Below, one piece after another: positions 9,101 through 24,100 of a stretch of 64,000 nucleotides of DNA (position 1 is its first letter; each line of letters begins with the position of its first letter). The notes beneath the pieces are model-generated. The model did no database searches. It was given only the letters and a program-made list of their open reading frames with translations, and was not told the origin of the DNA. Source of the stretch: Lineus longissimus. Its lineage: Eukaryota > Nemertea > Pilidiophora > Heteronemertea > Lineidae. The stretch spans positions 2,106,001 to 2,170,000 of the forward strand of contig NC_088319.1 of the NCBI RefSeq assembly GCF_910592395.1, given 5' to 3'. A program made the position numbers and the translations under genes.

Positions 9101-12100
9101 CCAGGGTCCTAATGACCGCTGTGGTCAGAGACCTGTGCCAATACCCTGGCCCCTCACATCAAACCAGGGTCATAATGACCACTGTGGTCAGAGACCTGTG
9201 CCAATACTGCAGCCCCTCACATCAAACCAGGGTCCTAATGACCGCTGTGGTCAGAGACCTGTACCAATACTGCAGCCCCTCACATCAAACCAGGGTCCTA
9301 ATGACCGCTGTGGTCAGAGACCTGTGCAAATACTGCAGCCCCTCACATCAAACCAGGGTCCTAATGACCGCTGTGGTCAGAGACCTGTGCCAATACTGCA
9401 GCCCCTCACATCAAACCAGGGTCTTAATGACAGCTGTGGTCGGAGACCTGTGCCAATACCGCGGCCCCTCACATCAAACCAGGGTCCTAATGACCGCTGT
9501 GGTCAGAGACCTGTACCAATACTCCGGCCCCTCGCATCAAACCAGGGTCCTAATGACCGCTGTGGTCAGAGACCTGTGCCAATACCGCGGCCCCTCACAT
9601 CAAACCAGGGTCCTAATGACCGCTGTGGTCAGAGACCTGTGCCAATACCGCAGCCCCTCACATCAAACCAGGGTCCTAATGACCGCTGTGGTCAGAGACC
9701 TGTGCCAATACTGCAGCCCCTCACATCAAACCAGGGTCCTAATGACAGCTGTGGTCAGAGACCTGTGCCAATACCCCGGCCCCTCACATCAAACCAGGGT
9801 CCTAATGACCGCTGTGGTCAGAGACCTGTGCCAATACCGCAGCCCCTCACATCAAACCAGGGTCCTAATGACCGCTGTGGTCAGAGACCTGTGCCAATAC
9901 CGCAGCCCCTCCTACCTGATACTTACACTATAAGCAGCCTTTAACCCTCCGTTGTCGGCTATATTTTCACCAACCGTCTGCTGACCATTTATCTGAAGCG
10001 AAGAAGGTTGGTTTGATTTACGAAAGAAGAGACACGAATCAGCACGTGCTATCAAATCATGAAATAGTCACAGCTACCGGAGCAAACCTACCATCTGCAT
10101 TTAAACTAAACGTGAAAAGCAGGGCACGACTAACAGAACTTCCCTCAGGGTTTTAGCTGGTGCTAACAGTGATGACGCAGCCATACGCACTGAGGCTATA
10201 CATGGGCGTTTCAGGAGCCATTCTAATCACCTCGACCACAGCAGAGAAAAGGTGACACACCACGACAAAATGAGTCGCATGTCGCACAGAAGATGAGCCT
10301 AAAATGACACCAGGAAATAACAGAAGAAATTGATGTCGTCAGATTTACAAAAGGCGGACAACAGTGAAATGAACAACTAGCCATCTCAACCTGTCAAGCT
10401 CGGAGCGACATGCGACTCTTTTTATCGTGGTTGGTCAAAAATACAAAGCACATCACTTTGGTTGTTCTTGGCGTTCGGTGATTTTTCGATCGAGTTGCAT
10501 TGGATTGGATGGAATGGAGCCAAGCTCGAAGAGTTTTGTGCGGACAAGCTGCTTAATTGTTGGTAAGTGTGACAGAAATGAATTGGACACCGTACTGTTG
10601 TCTCTCTGTACCAAAATAGAGACAGTCGGGTGAAGGTCAAATTCTACTTCAATCCTGTTGCCCAGGCTGTAGCATCACCTGGTTTCTGTAACACAGCTTT
10701 CAGCGCGGGGATGACTTGTCAGCTCTTGCAGGACGAGATGGATGGACGCAGTGGCAAGAGATGCTGAGCCAGCAGGTGTAGGGAAGAAACTGCCCAAGAA
10801 GGTTGAGAGTTGAGACGTGTCCTTGCATAACGGACGTAGACAGACGCATCATGTTGCCGCAGTGAGTGAGTGCGAGTGCAGCGCCACCTTCCACCTCTGT
10901 CAGAGAATAATCGACAGGTAATCTTCTTTGTCTTTCGCACTTACATGCTCTCCATTGATAGTATATGATGAATATTGTTCCTTCATGCATTTCGTTCTCT
11001 CTTTGAATCGGGCGATCACATCTTTATTCCACCACGGATGCAGATTACCATTTTTGTCGTATTCCCGACCTGGAACAGACGGTATCAGCAGTTTAGTAGC
11101 GACAGTACAGTAGGACCTCTCTATTAAGGACACCCTCGGGACTGACAACTGCTGTCCTTGATAGAGAGGTGTCCTGATTAGAGAGGTCAAATTGAATGGA
11201 AACCACCAATTTGAGACCAAAAAAACTAGTGTCTTTAATAGAAGCCTCGTTTTGAGTTCAGCGGTTATGGTTGATATAGGCAATGATAACTTCTTGAGTT
11301 GGTGCAAAATATGGAAGCAGTCAAAAAGCATTTAAATTAAACCACAATATTCATCACTGTCGGTATCGATTGTCTCTCCCAAACTGCTATTTTTATTATG
11401 GAGCTATTTTTAAACCTTGATCATCAGAGCCATGGCAGAGCTCATGACCTATAAAGACACCAAACTTATCAAAGTTCAGGGACATGGGATGATCCATGCG
11501 ATGGGGGTTGAGGGACTCGGGTTAGTCCATGTGATTGGAGCTGGGAGGGAGGGGTGTGATGTATTATTCTAAAAGGCCTTAGTCACAGTATATCATTGTT
11601 TCTAATACAAAATACATTACGCCTCGTTTTGATCGGAGCGGTCTTGGTATCGTAACCAATGACCGCCTGGGTGCGTGACGTCATCTTCACAAGCAACAAT
11701 ATGGCGGAGTTCCGGACACCAGGCTGGATCATTCTTTGACGAAAACGGAACATATATACCTTTCAAATCGTATTTAATTTGTCCAAATTACGTCCAAAAC
11801 TGCATTTTTGGACTGCATTTTCGGTCTACCCGAGCGGTCTTGATTATACAACCAATGACCGCCAGCTCGGTATTAATTCCTTAAACCGTGATCATCAAAG
11901 CCATGACTAAGCTCAAGACCCACAACGACACCTGAACCAAAGTATGGGCTAGTCCACGCTGTAGAGGGTGAGAGGGAGGGGTGTGATGTACTAACCTTGA
12001 TCATGAAAGCCATGGCTAAGCTCATGCCCAACCACGACACCTATACCTCCAAAGTTCAGCAACATGGGCTAGTCCATGCTGTAGAGGCTGGGAGGGGTGT

Positions 12101-15100
12101 GATGTACTTACCTTGATCATCAAAGCCATGACTAAGCTCATGCCCAACCACAACATATATACCTCCAAAGTTCAGCAACATGGGCTAGTCCATGCTGTAG
12201 AGGGTGAGAGGGAGGGGTGTGATGTACTTACCTTGATCATCAAAGCCATGACTAAGCTCATGCCCAACCACAACATATATACCTCCAAAGTTCAGCAACA
12301 TGGGCTAGTCCATGCTGTAGAGGCTGGGAGGGGTGTGATGTACTAACCTTGATCATCAAAGCCATGGCTAAGCTCATGACCCACAATGACACCTATACCT
12401 CCAAAGTTCAGCAACATGGGCTAGTCCATGCTGTAGAGGCTGGGAGGGGTGTGATGTACTAACCTTGATCATCAAAGCCATGGCTGAGCTCATGCCCAAC
12501 CACAACATATATACCTCCAAAGTTCAGCAACATGGGCTAGTCCATGCTGTAGAGGCTGGGAGGGGTGTGATGTACTAACCTTGATCATGAAAGCCATGAC
12601 TAAGCTCATGACCCACAATGACACCTATACCTCCAAAGTTCAGCGACATGGGCTAGTCCATGCTGTAGAGGCTGGGAGGGGTGTGATGTACTAACCTTGA
12701 TCGTCAAAGCCATGGCTAAGCTCATGCCCAACCACGACACCTATACCTCCGAAGTTCAGCGACTTTGGGTAGTCCTTGTCGTAGAATGGCATCTGTAGGA
12801 TTCCGGCCGGGAAAACAATCATGTTTTTTGTTGGCGCGTAGTATGCATTGATTGTTGGAGGCGTCATACTCCACCTTAGAGAGAAGCAAAATACTGTCAA
12901 TGAAAGTGAACTTGTCATCGCCTATTCATTTTAGAATTTGTGAAAAATATTTAATAAAAAGAATAACAAGGATATTGTCATGATATTTGTGGTTATTTCT
13001 GATATCTTCCAAAACAAATAGTCGCAAAGAATGAGCAGTATACAGTTATCTTGAAGCTGTATGCATTCTACGCTGTGACTGTGACCACAGATACTTTCCA
13101 ACTGGTTTCACACCCTTGACTTCTAGGTTAGAAGTTGGCCACTTTAATCACTATGTCACGGCACTTTTATTAAAGCAGACTCACCTCTTTTTATCCGGTT
13201 TCTTCCTCAACCGTTTCAATTCGCGTATGATATCGAATTGTATCGTACGGAGATTGTTATCAAAGTACTCATTGTCTTCGATGCGGACACCTGCATACCG
13301 TTCATCCAGAGCGGTTTGGTTCAGGATGTAGTCAGGGAATCCGATCATGTCCACCACACCATCCACCTGCGGAAAGAATATCAATCTGTCAACAGGGCCT
13401 AGTATTTCAAAACAAGTCAGTCACTACCAGTGTTAGTCCTTGAGGTAACACCGCTGGACCACTATTCTTTCTTTTTTTTTGTAATTGATAATTTTATTCA
13501 CCAAAAACACAACTGTTACATGAAGTTCTACAGAATAAGAGGGCATGCAAGTACATAATATTGTTACAATATAAAACGATAGATGGCGACCTTGTTGTTC
13601 AAAACGGTTCAGGGTATAGTAAATTCCTTTTGCAGCTACAGATAACAAGGCAAAAGTGGGTCAGCGTGCAATTACTCGACGAAATGTACAGTGTATGTTA
13701 TGCTATATTTTCCAGGGCATCTATGAGAAGGCCCCATTTCATCATGAACTTATCGTGTCTGAGATAGATCTTTTCTACTCTCGACGTGAACCGTATCATT
13801 GATAATAAGTTTCTGAAGAATGGTTGCGATTGTCTGAGTTTACAGTGATACAAGAATTGTTTTGCAATTAAATTGATATGCTGGACCAGTTCCGATGAAC
13901 GAGGATCTCCCAGAATTACTTCTCGGAGATTTGGTAGAAATTGTTTGCCATGATCCTGTTCTTGTATCAATAGCTGAGGGTGATGACTGATGTTATTCGT
14001 GGCGCTAGAATGCAGAGGTTGAGACAGAACTACTGATGTCCTCAATCTCATATGACGAACACATCGTCTGAATTATCACGCAGCAATCGGGAAACATCAT
14101 ACATGCACAAATGGTACACAAATGACAGACAAGCACACATGTATCATGCATTATGACTGACTATTGGCATTGGCTGGTGTTAGAAATAGGAACTATAGAT
14201 TTACTTTGACCAACAGTTAATATATTTGAACAAACAGTGTACCCCTTTAAAGAAACTGTTTTTCGGGGGCCTAGTTGATGGTCAAGTAGAATACAATATA
14301 ATACAACACATGATTTGTAGTGCGCCCTTCCAGGTCGCCCTGCTCTAAGCGCAAGAAAAACACCTACATGAAAAATAGCCAGGACTTTAGGGCGGACTTG
14401 ACTTGCATCAGATCAGTGATTGATCTGATGGGGGCTGGGAGTTGGTTCCAGAGTTTGGGACCTGCAACAGAGAAGCTTCTGTCACAGTACTGAGATTTTG
14501 TTCGAGGGACAATGAAAGGCTCTGAGCAGGACAACCTGGTAGGACGCACTCTGGAGTGGTTCTGGAGGTAGCAAGACAGGTATTCAGGAGCGGAACCACA
14601 TCTGGTCTTGAAGCAGCTCTAAAGATTTTCTCCCACCTTCTCATCAGCCTTTCTGATTGTCTCCGCGTCCATCCAACTTAGATTGGGAAGATTTTTCTTG
14701 AAAGACATCTTGATCAGTTTTACCATTTCTTCCGCCTGAAATCGGGTAAATTAACACAATTATTTCAGTTCACACGCAGTCACATTATTTGTCATTGTAA
14801 AAAGGCACAAAAATTTGGCGGTTAATAGTACACAGATGCTGGCCAAGGATTCAAAGAAAGAAGGGCCACCCTTTTTTTCACTCTAAAATCAATAGATTTT
14901 TGCAAACTTTCAAAATTTGGTTCGTTTTGCTATCACTACGGCTGTTTATGGAGTTTTACCGCCCCATTACAACTTGTGACCAGTAACATTAACCGTCGTT
15001 TTGCTGTCACTGCGGCTGTTTATGGAGTTTTACCTCCCCATTACAAATTGTGACCAGTTACTTTTACCGTCGTTTCGCTGTCATTGCGGCTGTTTATGGA

Positions 15101-18100
15101 GTTTTACCGCCCCCATTACAACCTGTGACCAGTTACTTTTACCGTCATTTTGCTGTCACTGCGGCTGTTTATGGAGTTTTACCGCCCCATTACAACTTGT
15201 GACCAGTTACTTTTACCGTCGCTTTGCTGTCACTGTGGCTGTTTATGGAGTTTTACCGCCCCATTACAACTTGTGACCAGTTACTTTTACCGTCATTTTG
15301 CTGTCACTGCGGCTGTTTATGGAGTTTTACCGCCCCATTACAAGTTGTGACCAGTTACATTTACCGTCGTTTTGCTGTCATTGCGGCTGTTTATGGAGTT
15401 TTACCGTCCCATTACAACTTGTGACCAGTTACATTAACCGTCGTTTTGCTGTCATTGCGGCTGTTTATGGAGTTTTACCGCCCCATTACAACTTGCGACC
15501 AGTTACATTTACCGTCGTTTTGCTGTCTCCATGAAATGCCGACTTGACAAACATTGCCCCGACAGCAAAGCCTATGGTACCGTCGACATCAGACACGCAC
15601 TCTCGCCATTTCTCATCGCGACCACTCGTACCTGCCGAGGAAAGAAATACACATACAATAAGACTTCCCTCAGCGGACACCTCATTTAGACTCTTAACAG
15701 TACACCCACTCCATTTGGGACAGCTGTTTTCACCCCAAATGGTTTGTTTATATGCAATTTGACCTCTGAAATCAGGTCACCTGCCAATTAAAGGGACAAT
15801 ATAGGCAGCAGCCAGGCAGGGAAGATAAATGTACACAAAGTCGCCAATAGGGGTCTCTCACATCTCACAGTATGTCGAAGTGATTCACGCTTGTATGAGG
15901 AATATATTTGGTGCTGAATCTGACATGACCCAGGGCCCTCACTGTATATTAGTTACCTGAAGATGGCCAAATTATCCCCTCTGCTCCTGCCTATAGCCCC
16001 CCTTTAAGGACAGGATTTTGACAATCGGTAGGAAGGTATCACATTACACGCTTTTTTATGCGTAAAATTCAGGAACATTTGACCATGTGCCGGTATAACT
16101 TCTAGATCAGCCACTTCTGTGAAACTCCCTTGTCAAGCTGCACCATAAATCCTCAATGGCCGAGTCGAACCTAGGGGTTTCGTGGGAATTTTTAGCTGGA
16201 AGTGGTGAAAACAATTCGGGATCCTGTTGATAGTTTACCTGAAAATGCCTTTTTGAATACTTGTTCAACTTCCTCGAAGTCTTTGCTGAGAAAACTGTCC
16301 AGCGACTTGGCAACGTGCCACATACTGTACACGTTTAATGTCCTAGAACGAAGATTTGGATGCGTTAGCCAGCAAGAATGTGCAACCACTCCAATAGGTG
16401 GCAGCAGATATCTCTCAATACACAGCTCTGCTCGTCAAAACTAAACATGGCCAGCAACTTTAAAAGCCCACATCATTTTCGATTATTGTATTTTCTCGTG
16501 GCTCAGGTAAACAGAAATACACATTGATGTTATGTAGTTATCTACTGTACATGCACATTTGCTGAAATTTGGCATTTATGGTTTTTGTATGTAATCTCTC
16601 TTTTGAGATGAGCAATATTACTCTTTAAAGGGACAACTTGGACATGAGATATGTTGGCGTTTCATAAGAAAATGGCTTCCAGCAGCATCTGCAAAGGTGA
16701 AAGCAAGAAGAATCTTTGAACACTGTGATAAACAATGAAACAAAACAAGCTGTAACCAAAAGGCCCGCCTGATATTCACAAGCCATCTCTAAAACTGCCT
16801 CAGCAAGGCTGGCTAAAATCATTGTTAGACATCAGCATTAGTTTGATACTACTGGTGGCGGTGAATGGTGGCAAGCCAGGGAATTATCCTCCAGACAAAG
16901 TAAATTCCACACCCGAGTTGTCCCTTTGAGAGCATGCAGATTGACATGATCACTTCGTCATCACTGCACTCACGTTTTCCCTGCATCCGTCGCCAGCATG
17001 TCCATTACTATGGCCGACATGTTTGACATGAAACCTGGGACGGCGACGACCACCTCTTCATCCTCGGTAATCTGGATACCAGCCAGACCGAACATCGTGT
17101 TGAGGTATTTCTTCCACTCAAACTGAAAACAAAGTGACAACTGTATACTCCATTTGAGCGAAATTCACATCAAAATGTGTCATAACATGAAAATCAACAG
17201 TCAGAAAATTAGGCCTACTTATCTATAATACAATCATTGGTAAATCCATCCATTTGCAGTATTTGACTGGAGATGACCTTACGACAGGGGATATCAAAAT
17301 GGCTCCCAAATGTGGCAGAGTCAGAAACTGTCGGGGTAGGACTGTATAATTACTCAACTCTAACTCTTGTAATTCAATAAAACTGTCTATATTCATCTTC
17401 TCATCATAATATTCAGGTTTCTTTTCTTCATGTGCTCACAGCATCTCAGATGTCCTCCATCATTTTTTCTCAACACACTCCCCCCAGTGCTGCCACCTAT
17501 GCTAATTACCTTGAACTACAGTGTGTCCCAAAAAACTAAACTTATACAGGTTGTCCCAATGCGACATACTCCCCTCTGAAATCTGAGCACCGAAAATTTC
17601 ACGCTTACTGCAACACTGGCTAAAATATTGAAACGAATTATGCGAAATACCAACTGGCAAATATCGCTTGAACTATTCTCTCTACTCGTACTCCACAATT
17701 CGAATAAAGTATTTACTAAGTGAACGAAACCCTTAGTTGTATTTTCTTGTATATGTTGTAGTTCTCAATGCTCATAGAATGTCTCTAGTCACAATACTCC
17801 ACTAACATTGGCTAATCTGGATCTGAATCGCTTTCAACATCCTCTGGCACAATGGTGGTCTCCAATAGCCTCAGCTTCTGTACTGGACGTCTCATCAATC
17901 CCGATTTCGTCTTCACCAGTACTGAGCGCACAAGACCGTCTCGTCCTGGAAAGATCTCCTCCACTCTTCCAAGCTTCCAATCCAGCTTCCTGGTGTTGTC
18001 CTCAGCGACTAGAACAACGTCTCCCTCATGAAGGTTATCTCGAACCTCAGTCCACTTCCTCAGTTGGTTCAGCTCAGTCAAATACTCCTTCGTCCATCGA

Positions 18101-21100
18101 TTCCAAAAGATCCTTGACAGGTGCTGATTATAGGCCCATCTCTTGCTCACTGCGACGGTAGTATGGCCTGCCAATGAGGCATCAGGCAGAACTTGTAGGC
18201 TCCGGCCAATCATCAGGTGTCCTGGAGTGATAGGCGACCAATCCTCTTTGTCTGCAGAGACACTAGTCAGGGGTCTAGAATTCAGTTGTGCTTCGATGTC
18301 CGAGAGTACAGTCTGCATCTCAAGGTATGTCAGGTGTGCTTTCCCAAGCACTCTCCTCAGTGGTTTCTTGACGCTTTGCACGAGTCTCTCATAGAATCCT
18401 CCGTGCCATGGGGCTCTCTCCGTGATAAAACGCCATGTTATTCCCTTTCCTGTTATCTCCTCATTAAGCTTGTTCTCTCCATTCTTCTGTTTGTAAAGAA
18501 TCCTCAGCAAGGTGTCTGCCTTTTTGAATGTCTTTGCGTTGTCAGAGAGAATGAATACACATTTCCCTTTGCGATTCATCATGCGCTGCAGCCCAGCCAT
18601 GAACTCTTCTGTAGTAAGATCTGGTGTGAGTTCCAGGTGCACTCCTCTAGTCACCATACACGTGAAGATCAGAATGTAAGCCTTCGTTGTCTCATCTCTG
18701 GACATCTTTACGTATAAAGGTCCTGCATAGTCTAATCCTATGTGCGTGAAAGGAAGACTCATGCTCACTCTTTCCACAGGCAGCGGCGCCATCTTTTGCT
18801 CAATCTCCTCTGGATCCTTACAAGCCTTGCACTTGTGAAGAATGCGTCTCACTTCCTGTCTCCCATGAATAAGCCAGTACTTGTTTCTCAAGAAAGCCAG
18901 GGTTTGTGCTGGTCCTGTGTGTAGGTTAATCTGGTGGTAGTACAGAACTAACTTATCCACAAATCGGTTGTGAGCAGGCAAGATGATGGGATGCTTAGTT
19001 TCCTCCGGCAATGGGGCGTAATGAAGACGACCTCCCACTCGCATCACTTGATCCTTCTCGTCCCACTCTGGGCTCAATGGAGCCAGTTTACTCTCCATGG
19101 TGACTTGTCGTCCGGCTTTCAATTCCTCAATATCCTCCTGATACTTGAGCGATTGAGCCCATCTGATCCAGTGCAGCTCCTCCTGACGTCTGTCATTGAG
19201 AGTTGTTCCTGGAATGCTTTTCTCCTTGTCAGTTTCTCTCCCCTCGTTTTGATCTCTCCCCTCCTTTCGGGACCTATGGATCCTAATCCAACTCCTCGCT
19301 CTGCTCATTACCCTGATGAACTTCTGGTATGATGAGAATTTCTCAATGTATTTCTCAGCAGCAGCAATATCCGTCTTGGCTACAGCAGCAATACCAATCT
19401 GACGAAGTTTGGGCTTGGCTTTCGAGTCAGCTATTTCCTCATCCTCCTTCTTGCTCTTCTCTTGTTCTGGCCACTGTTCTTCACTTTCAGTCAGGAAGGA
19501 TGGACCATTCCACCACAATGAAGATTCAACCAGATTCTCAGCAGTAAGTCCTCGGGAACAAAGATCCGCAGGGTTCCATTTTCCTGGAACATGTCTCCAG
19601 TTGCAGGGTGGCACTAAGTTCTGAATCTCAGCTACTCTGTTTGCGACAAATGTTTGCCATTTGTATGGTGGCTTGCTTAACCAGTGTGTGACAACCTTGG
19701 AATCTGTCCAGCAATTCACTGAAGCAATCGGAAGCTTGAGCTCTCTTTCCACATACTTTGTTAACCTTGCTGTCACCAGTGATGCCATGAGCTCCAGTTC
19801 CGGGATGCTCCTCCTCTTTCCCAGGGGTGCTACTCTGGTCTTTGAGCTGAGTAGAGCAACGTGACGTCTCTCAGTTGAATCCTGGCTAGTCAAATAGACC
19901 ACTCCTCCGTATGATGTCTCACATGCATCTCCAAAGCCGTGTAGGAAATATACTGGATCCTGGAAGTCAGCAGGCACAATACACCTCGGTATCTTGATGC
20001 TGTCCAGTAGTGTCACTTCAGATTTCCAGCGTTTCCACTCCTCCTCTATCTCCGATGGTAGCGCGTCGTCCCATCCTCCAGTTGTGACCCATGATTGTTG
20101 GAAAATTTGCTTAGCCTTGAGTACAAAGGGCGATAGCATGCCAAGTGGATCATAAATCCGATGGAGTTGTTTCAACACACTTCTCCTGGTCTCGATCTCC
20201 ACATCCTCCATTTTGTCAACAAATGAGAACATGAGAACATCCTCCTTGGGTCGATATCTGACTCCCAGCGCCTTTGTTGAGATCTCTTCGCCAACCATCT
20301 TCTCTGTGAGCTCCGACGCGATGTCTTCCTTGGCAAGACCCGACAAAACTCCTGGTTTGTTGGATAGAAACTTCCTCATGTTCCATTCCGGGCTCAGAAT
20401 CTCCTTCAGTCCAACTGCCAACTCCGCCACCTCATTATCCTCCTCATCTCCACTCAAAATATCATCCACGAAGATATTCTCCTCAATCTCTGCAGCAGCT
20501 TTCGGGTACTCCTCACGATGTGCCGCGACATGATCTAGCACAGTTTTGATGCTTGAGAATGGCGAAGACGTTAATCCGAAGGTGACTGTGGTCAATCTGA
20601 AAACTTCCGGCTCCTTATCCGTGTCCAAGTCTCTCCATAGGAATCTCTGGCTATCTCGATCTATCTCGTTCATACTTACCTGGAGGAACATCTTTTCGAT
20701 ATCCGCTATCAATGCAATTCTGTGGCGCCTGAATCGCATCAAAACTCCAGGAAGGTCAGGTTGCAGGGCAGGTCCTGGTAATAAGGTGTCGTTGAGTGAT
20801 ACTCCATCCCGGCCTCTCATCGATCCATCGAAGACGATTCTAACCTTTGTTGTCGTCTTGTCCTCTCTCACTACTGGATGATGGGGCAAGTACCACACAC
20901 TACGATCCTCCGGCTCCTTTTCCTCACTCACTCGTTCCGCTCGACCTTTCTTGATCAACTCATTGATTTGCTCCTGGTATCTCGCTGACAATGTAGGATC
21001 CTTTTTCAGTCTCTGCTCCAGACTACCAAGTCTCCTCATTGCTTGTTGTTTGTTTGATTTCAGAATTTTATCCTTCCACTCCGGATGTTTCAACAATCCT

Positions 21101-24100
21101 GTCTCATAACCATCCTTGATCTTGATTGTTTTCTCCTTGTGCTGTCTCAGGGCTTCAGTCTCAAGCTCTGAGAGGTGCTGGTTTTTCTCATTTGGTAGGA
21201 TCCCTATGTGCTCCGTCTCCCAGTGCTTGGTCGCGATGTCTATCTCGCTGGACAGTTGAAATGTTGAATGATTGACTGGCAACGTTGTGTGGCTTTCCTG
21301 ATCAGCGGGACAGGTTCCGGACACGATCCAACCAATGTGACTCCTCTGCGCTGAAAGACTGTTTCCTGATCCAAAGACTCTCTTATCCTGTAAGATTTTC
21401 ATTGAATCCTGGATTCCTAACAGAACATCCACCGATTGACGTTTTCTCGGGAACTCATCAGCTATCTGGAGGTCTCTCAGCTGTTCAATCTTTGACAAAT
21501 CCTCATTGACTTCATTGATATCAGCACATGGATTTTCTAGAACATAGGCGATGATTTCGAACGTCTCTCCCTTCCATTTGGGTAGTATGCTCGACAAATG
21601 AAACTTGACTCGTTGGGTATCAAGTGTCATGACCTTTCCTCCTGCTAAGGTAAACTCTGCTGCAACTGGTTGACCATGCAGCTGCAAACTCCTTGCCATT
21701 CGCTTGCTGACAAATGTGGCTCCACTCCCTGAGTCAAAGAGAACTCGTCAATGTGCGACTGCATTCCTCGACTCCAATTTCGCTAGGCCTGTCTGTAACA
21801 GTACTTCACCATCTGTCTCTCTGGCTTTCACGAAGTAGTGGGGTGATTTCACGGTCTCCTCAGGCTTGTTACCATCTCCACTTGTCTCCTTTTCGCTCGA
21901 TGTTTCCTGGTTGCTCCCAGTCTTGTTTCCTCCTTGCTTGTCGAAATGTAAGAGTGTGTGATGCTTCCTCGAGCAATTCTTACAGCTAGATGACCGACAT
22001 GCATCCACAAAGTGAGTAGTCCGCAAGCAGTTGAAACATGCCTTTGACGCTTTCACTTTCTCAACTCGCTCTGACACAGGCATCGACTTCACTGTTGGAC
22101 AACTTGATGAGAAGTGCCTAAGTTGACAGAATATGCACGATTCCTCCTTGTTGGGTTTCGGTGTCCTCTGAGATATCTGAAGAGCATGACCTGTAGGCTT
22201 CTTAGATTCCTTCTGGTAATCCTTAACCCACTTCTTCTCTTTCTCCTTCTCCTTCTCGGGTTTATCTCGTTTGCTTGGCTCCGTTCGCCTCGCAACCTTG
22301 ACGGCATCTTGCAGCTTCTCCAAAAGAGTGTCGAAACGTATCGGTAATTCCGACGTCGTCCCCATCGACTTCTCCTCTTTGATTATCTCTCCATCCCATT
22401 TTTTGAGAAGTCCCTTTGGCAGTTTTGGTCGGACAAGGGCTGTAAAGATCCAGCTTGCCCTTACCACGTGTTTGTCATCTTCTGTTCGTTTCATGATGTA
22501 ATTCCAGTTGGAATTAAGCAGGTTGTAGAGAGAATCAAGATCCTTTGCTGAGGGCGAACTGACAGCAGGCACTGCAGCAATCTCGTTCACTGCCTTCTGG
22601 ATCTTTGTCAACACATCTCCGTACCTATTCTCCAAAAACTCAAGGATGTCATCTGAACTTGGATCCTTTAGTCCACTGATGAGTTTGGATACCTCTCCAT
22701 CAACTAATGATATGACTATGTGGGTCTTTTCCACCTCGCTATAGCCTGGTTTTTCTAATTCAGTCTCTACCAGTTGTTTCCACTGGTCAAACAACTCGAC
22801 ATCACCTTTGAATTTCGGTATCTGAACATAACGCTTCTTGTGCGATAAGGTCCCTAGAATCCTTTCTAACTGATCACCAGAAATTCCTGTTTGTACTGAT
22901 TCCAGGGTCTCCTTCATGGCGGCGGCAAAGTGCTCAGGTGTGAAAGTATCACTCGACTTCTCCGACGGGGTACGCCTCTCCTTCTCAGCATCCGCTTGCA
23001 GTTGTTGAACCATGGCAGAAATGTCGTAGTACTGGGTGCGATACCTCTCCTCTGACTCAGTCTCAACTCTCAAGGCTTCATCGTTCAGTTTCCCTAAATC
23101 AGGATGGAAGTCCACCTCAGTCTGTACGTCCTTCAATTCACCGTAGACCGCATTCAGCTCTTCCATGGCATTACCCGTTTTTCGCACGGCTGTCTCAAAC
23201 TGGGTAACGCGATCTCCTTTGTCGTACAAGTTACATGCTTCCCTGTAATACCTTGTCACAGTGTTTTCCTGTCGAGTGTACTTCCCGCGACATATTTTGC
23301 GTTTATCACACAGTGATTGCAAGGTTGGTGGTTCACCCATGGTTGCAGTTTTACTCAAAACTCAAAACTCAAAAAACTCAGATCTCAGAGAGAATGACTG
23401 AAATAAGCACAGTAGCAATCTAAACCCTTGGAATTTCAGCCAGTTGATAAATTCCCTGTGTCAATATGACATGAACTCAACCCTGTAGTATCATGAACAG
23501 CATAGAGGGCAGCACAAGAAATTTCTCAAACCCCAGATAAACTCAGATGAAACGTTGCAAAATAGAACCTTAGGAAAAGTGTAGCTGTGAACACATGAAA
23601 GCGACAATACAAAATGGTAGCATAGAAGTTGGCTTGAAATGCAACTAAAATATGCAAGATGAATTGGCACTGCTAACACCGTACACGTTGGGTGTTATGA
23701 ACTCGCAAAGTGATATTCCAAGTTTCACCAAGGCCTACTCATAAGCATGACAACGTAACAACAACTCGTGTGTTCTACTCAAGAAAGACGCAAATTCTCC
23801 ACTTAACACTGATGTGGTAAACTTGCTAACACTGTAAGGTCACTCAAAACCCACAGTGAGACTCTAAACTCAACTCGATGTTGGCGTGTAGCAAGGTCAA
23901 ATTACAACCTGTAACTGCAGCGAAGATTCTCAAACTCAACTCAAGTTAGTGTGCAGCAAGGTCAAATTACAACCTGTAACTGCAGCGAAGATTCTCAAGA
24001 CCAAATACAGCTTTTAGTCAGAAGAAATACTCATAACTCGTAGTATGCAGTAGGTCAACTTACAACCTAAAGCATAGACTCATGTGGTGATTCTAGTACA

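Noticed and set aside
8778-9915. CRISPR-like array
   Set aside because: The units are contiguous, with no unique spacers, and the context is eukaryotic.
8461-9944. Two overlapping plus-strand ORFs of 480-490 codons
   Set aside because: They are produced by a 63-bp tandem repeat (divisible by 3) lying in an intron; no start context, domain or splice support.
11886-12695. Additional functional HELSH exons (mutually exclusive exons)
   Set aside because: Complete copies share an in-frame TAG and lack the NAYYAP half of the exon; treated as pseudo-exons.
13433-13648. Minus-strand ORF after exon 10
   Set aside because: No M13 similarity; exons 9 and 10 already join in phase without it.
17567-17811. 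Envelope gene of the BEL/Pao element
   Set aside because: Only 245 bp lie between the end of pol and the 3' LTR, with no ORF or membrane segment.
17808-23423. Numerous plus-strand ORFs
   Set aside because: Antisense shadows of the BEL/Pao gag and pol genes.
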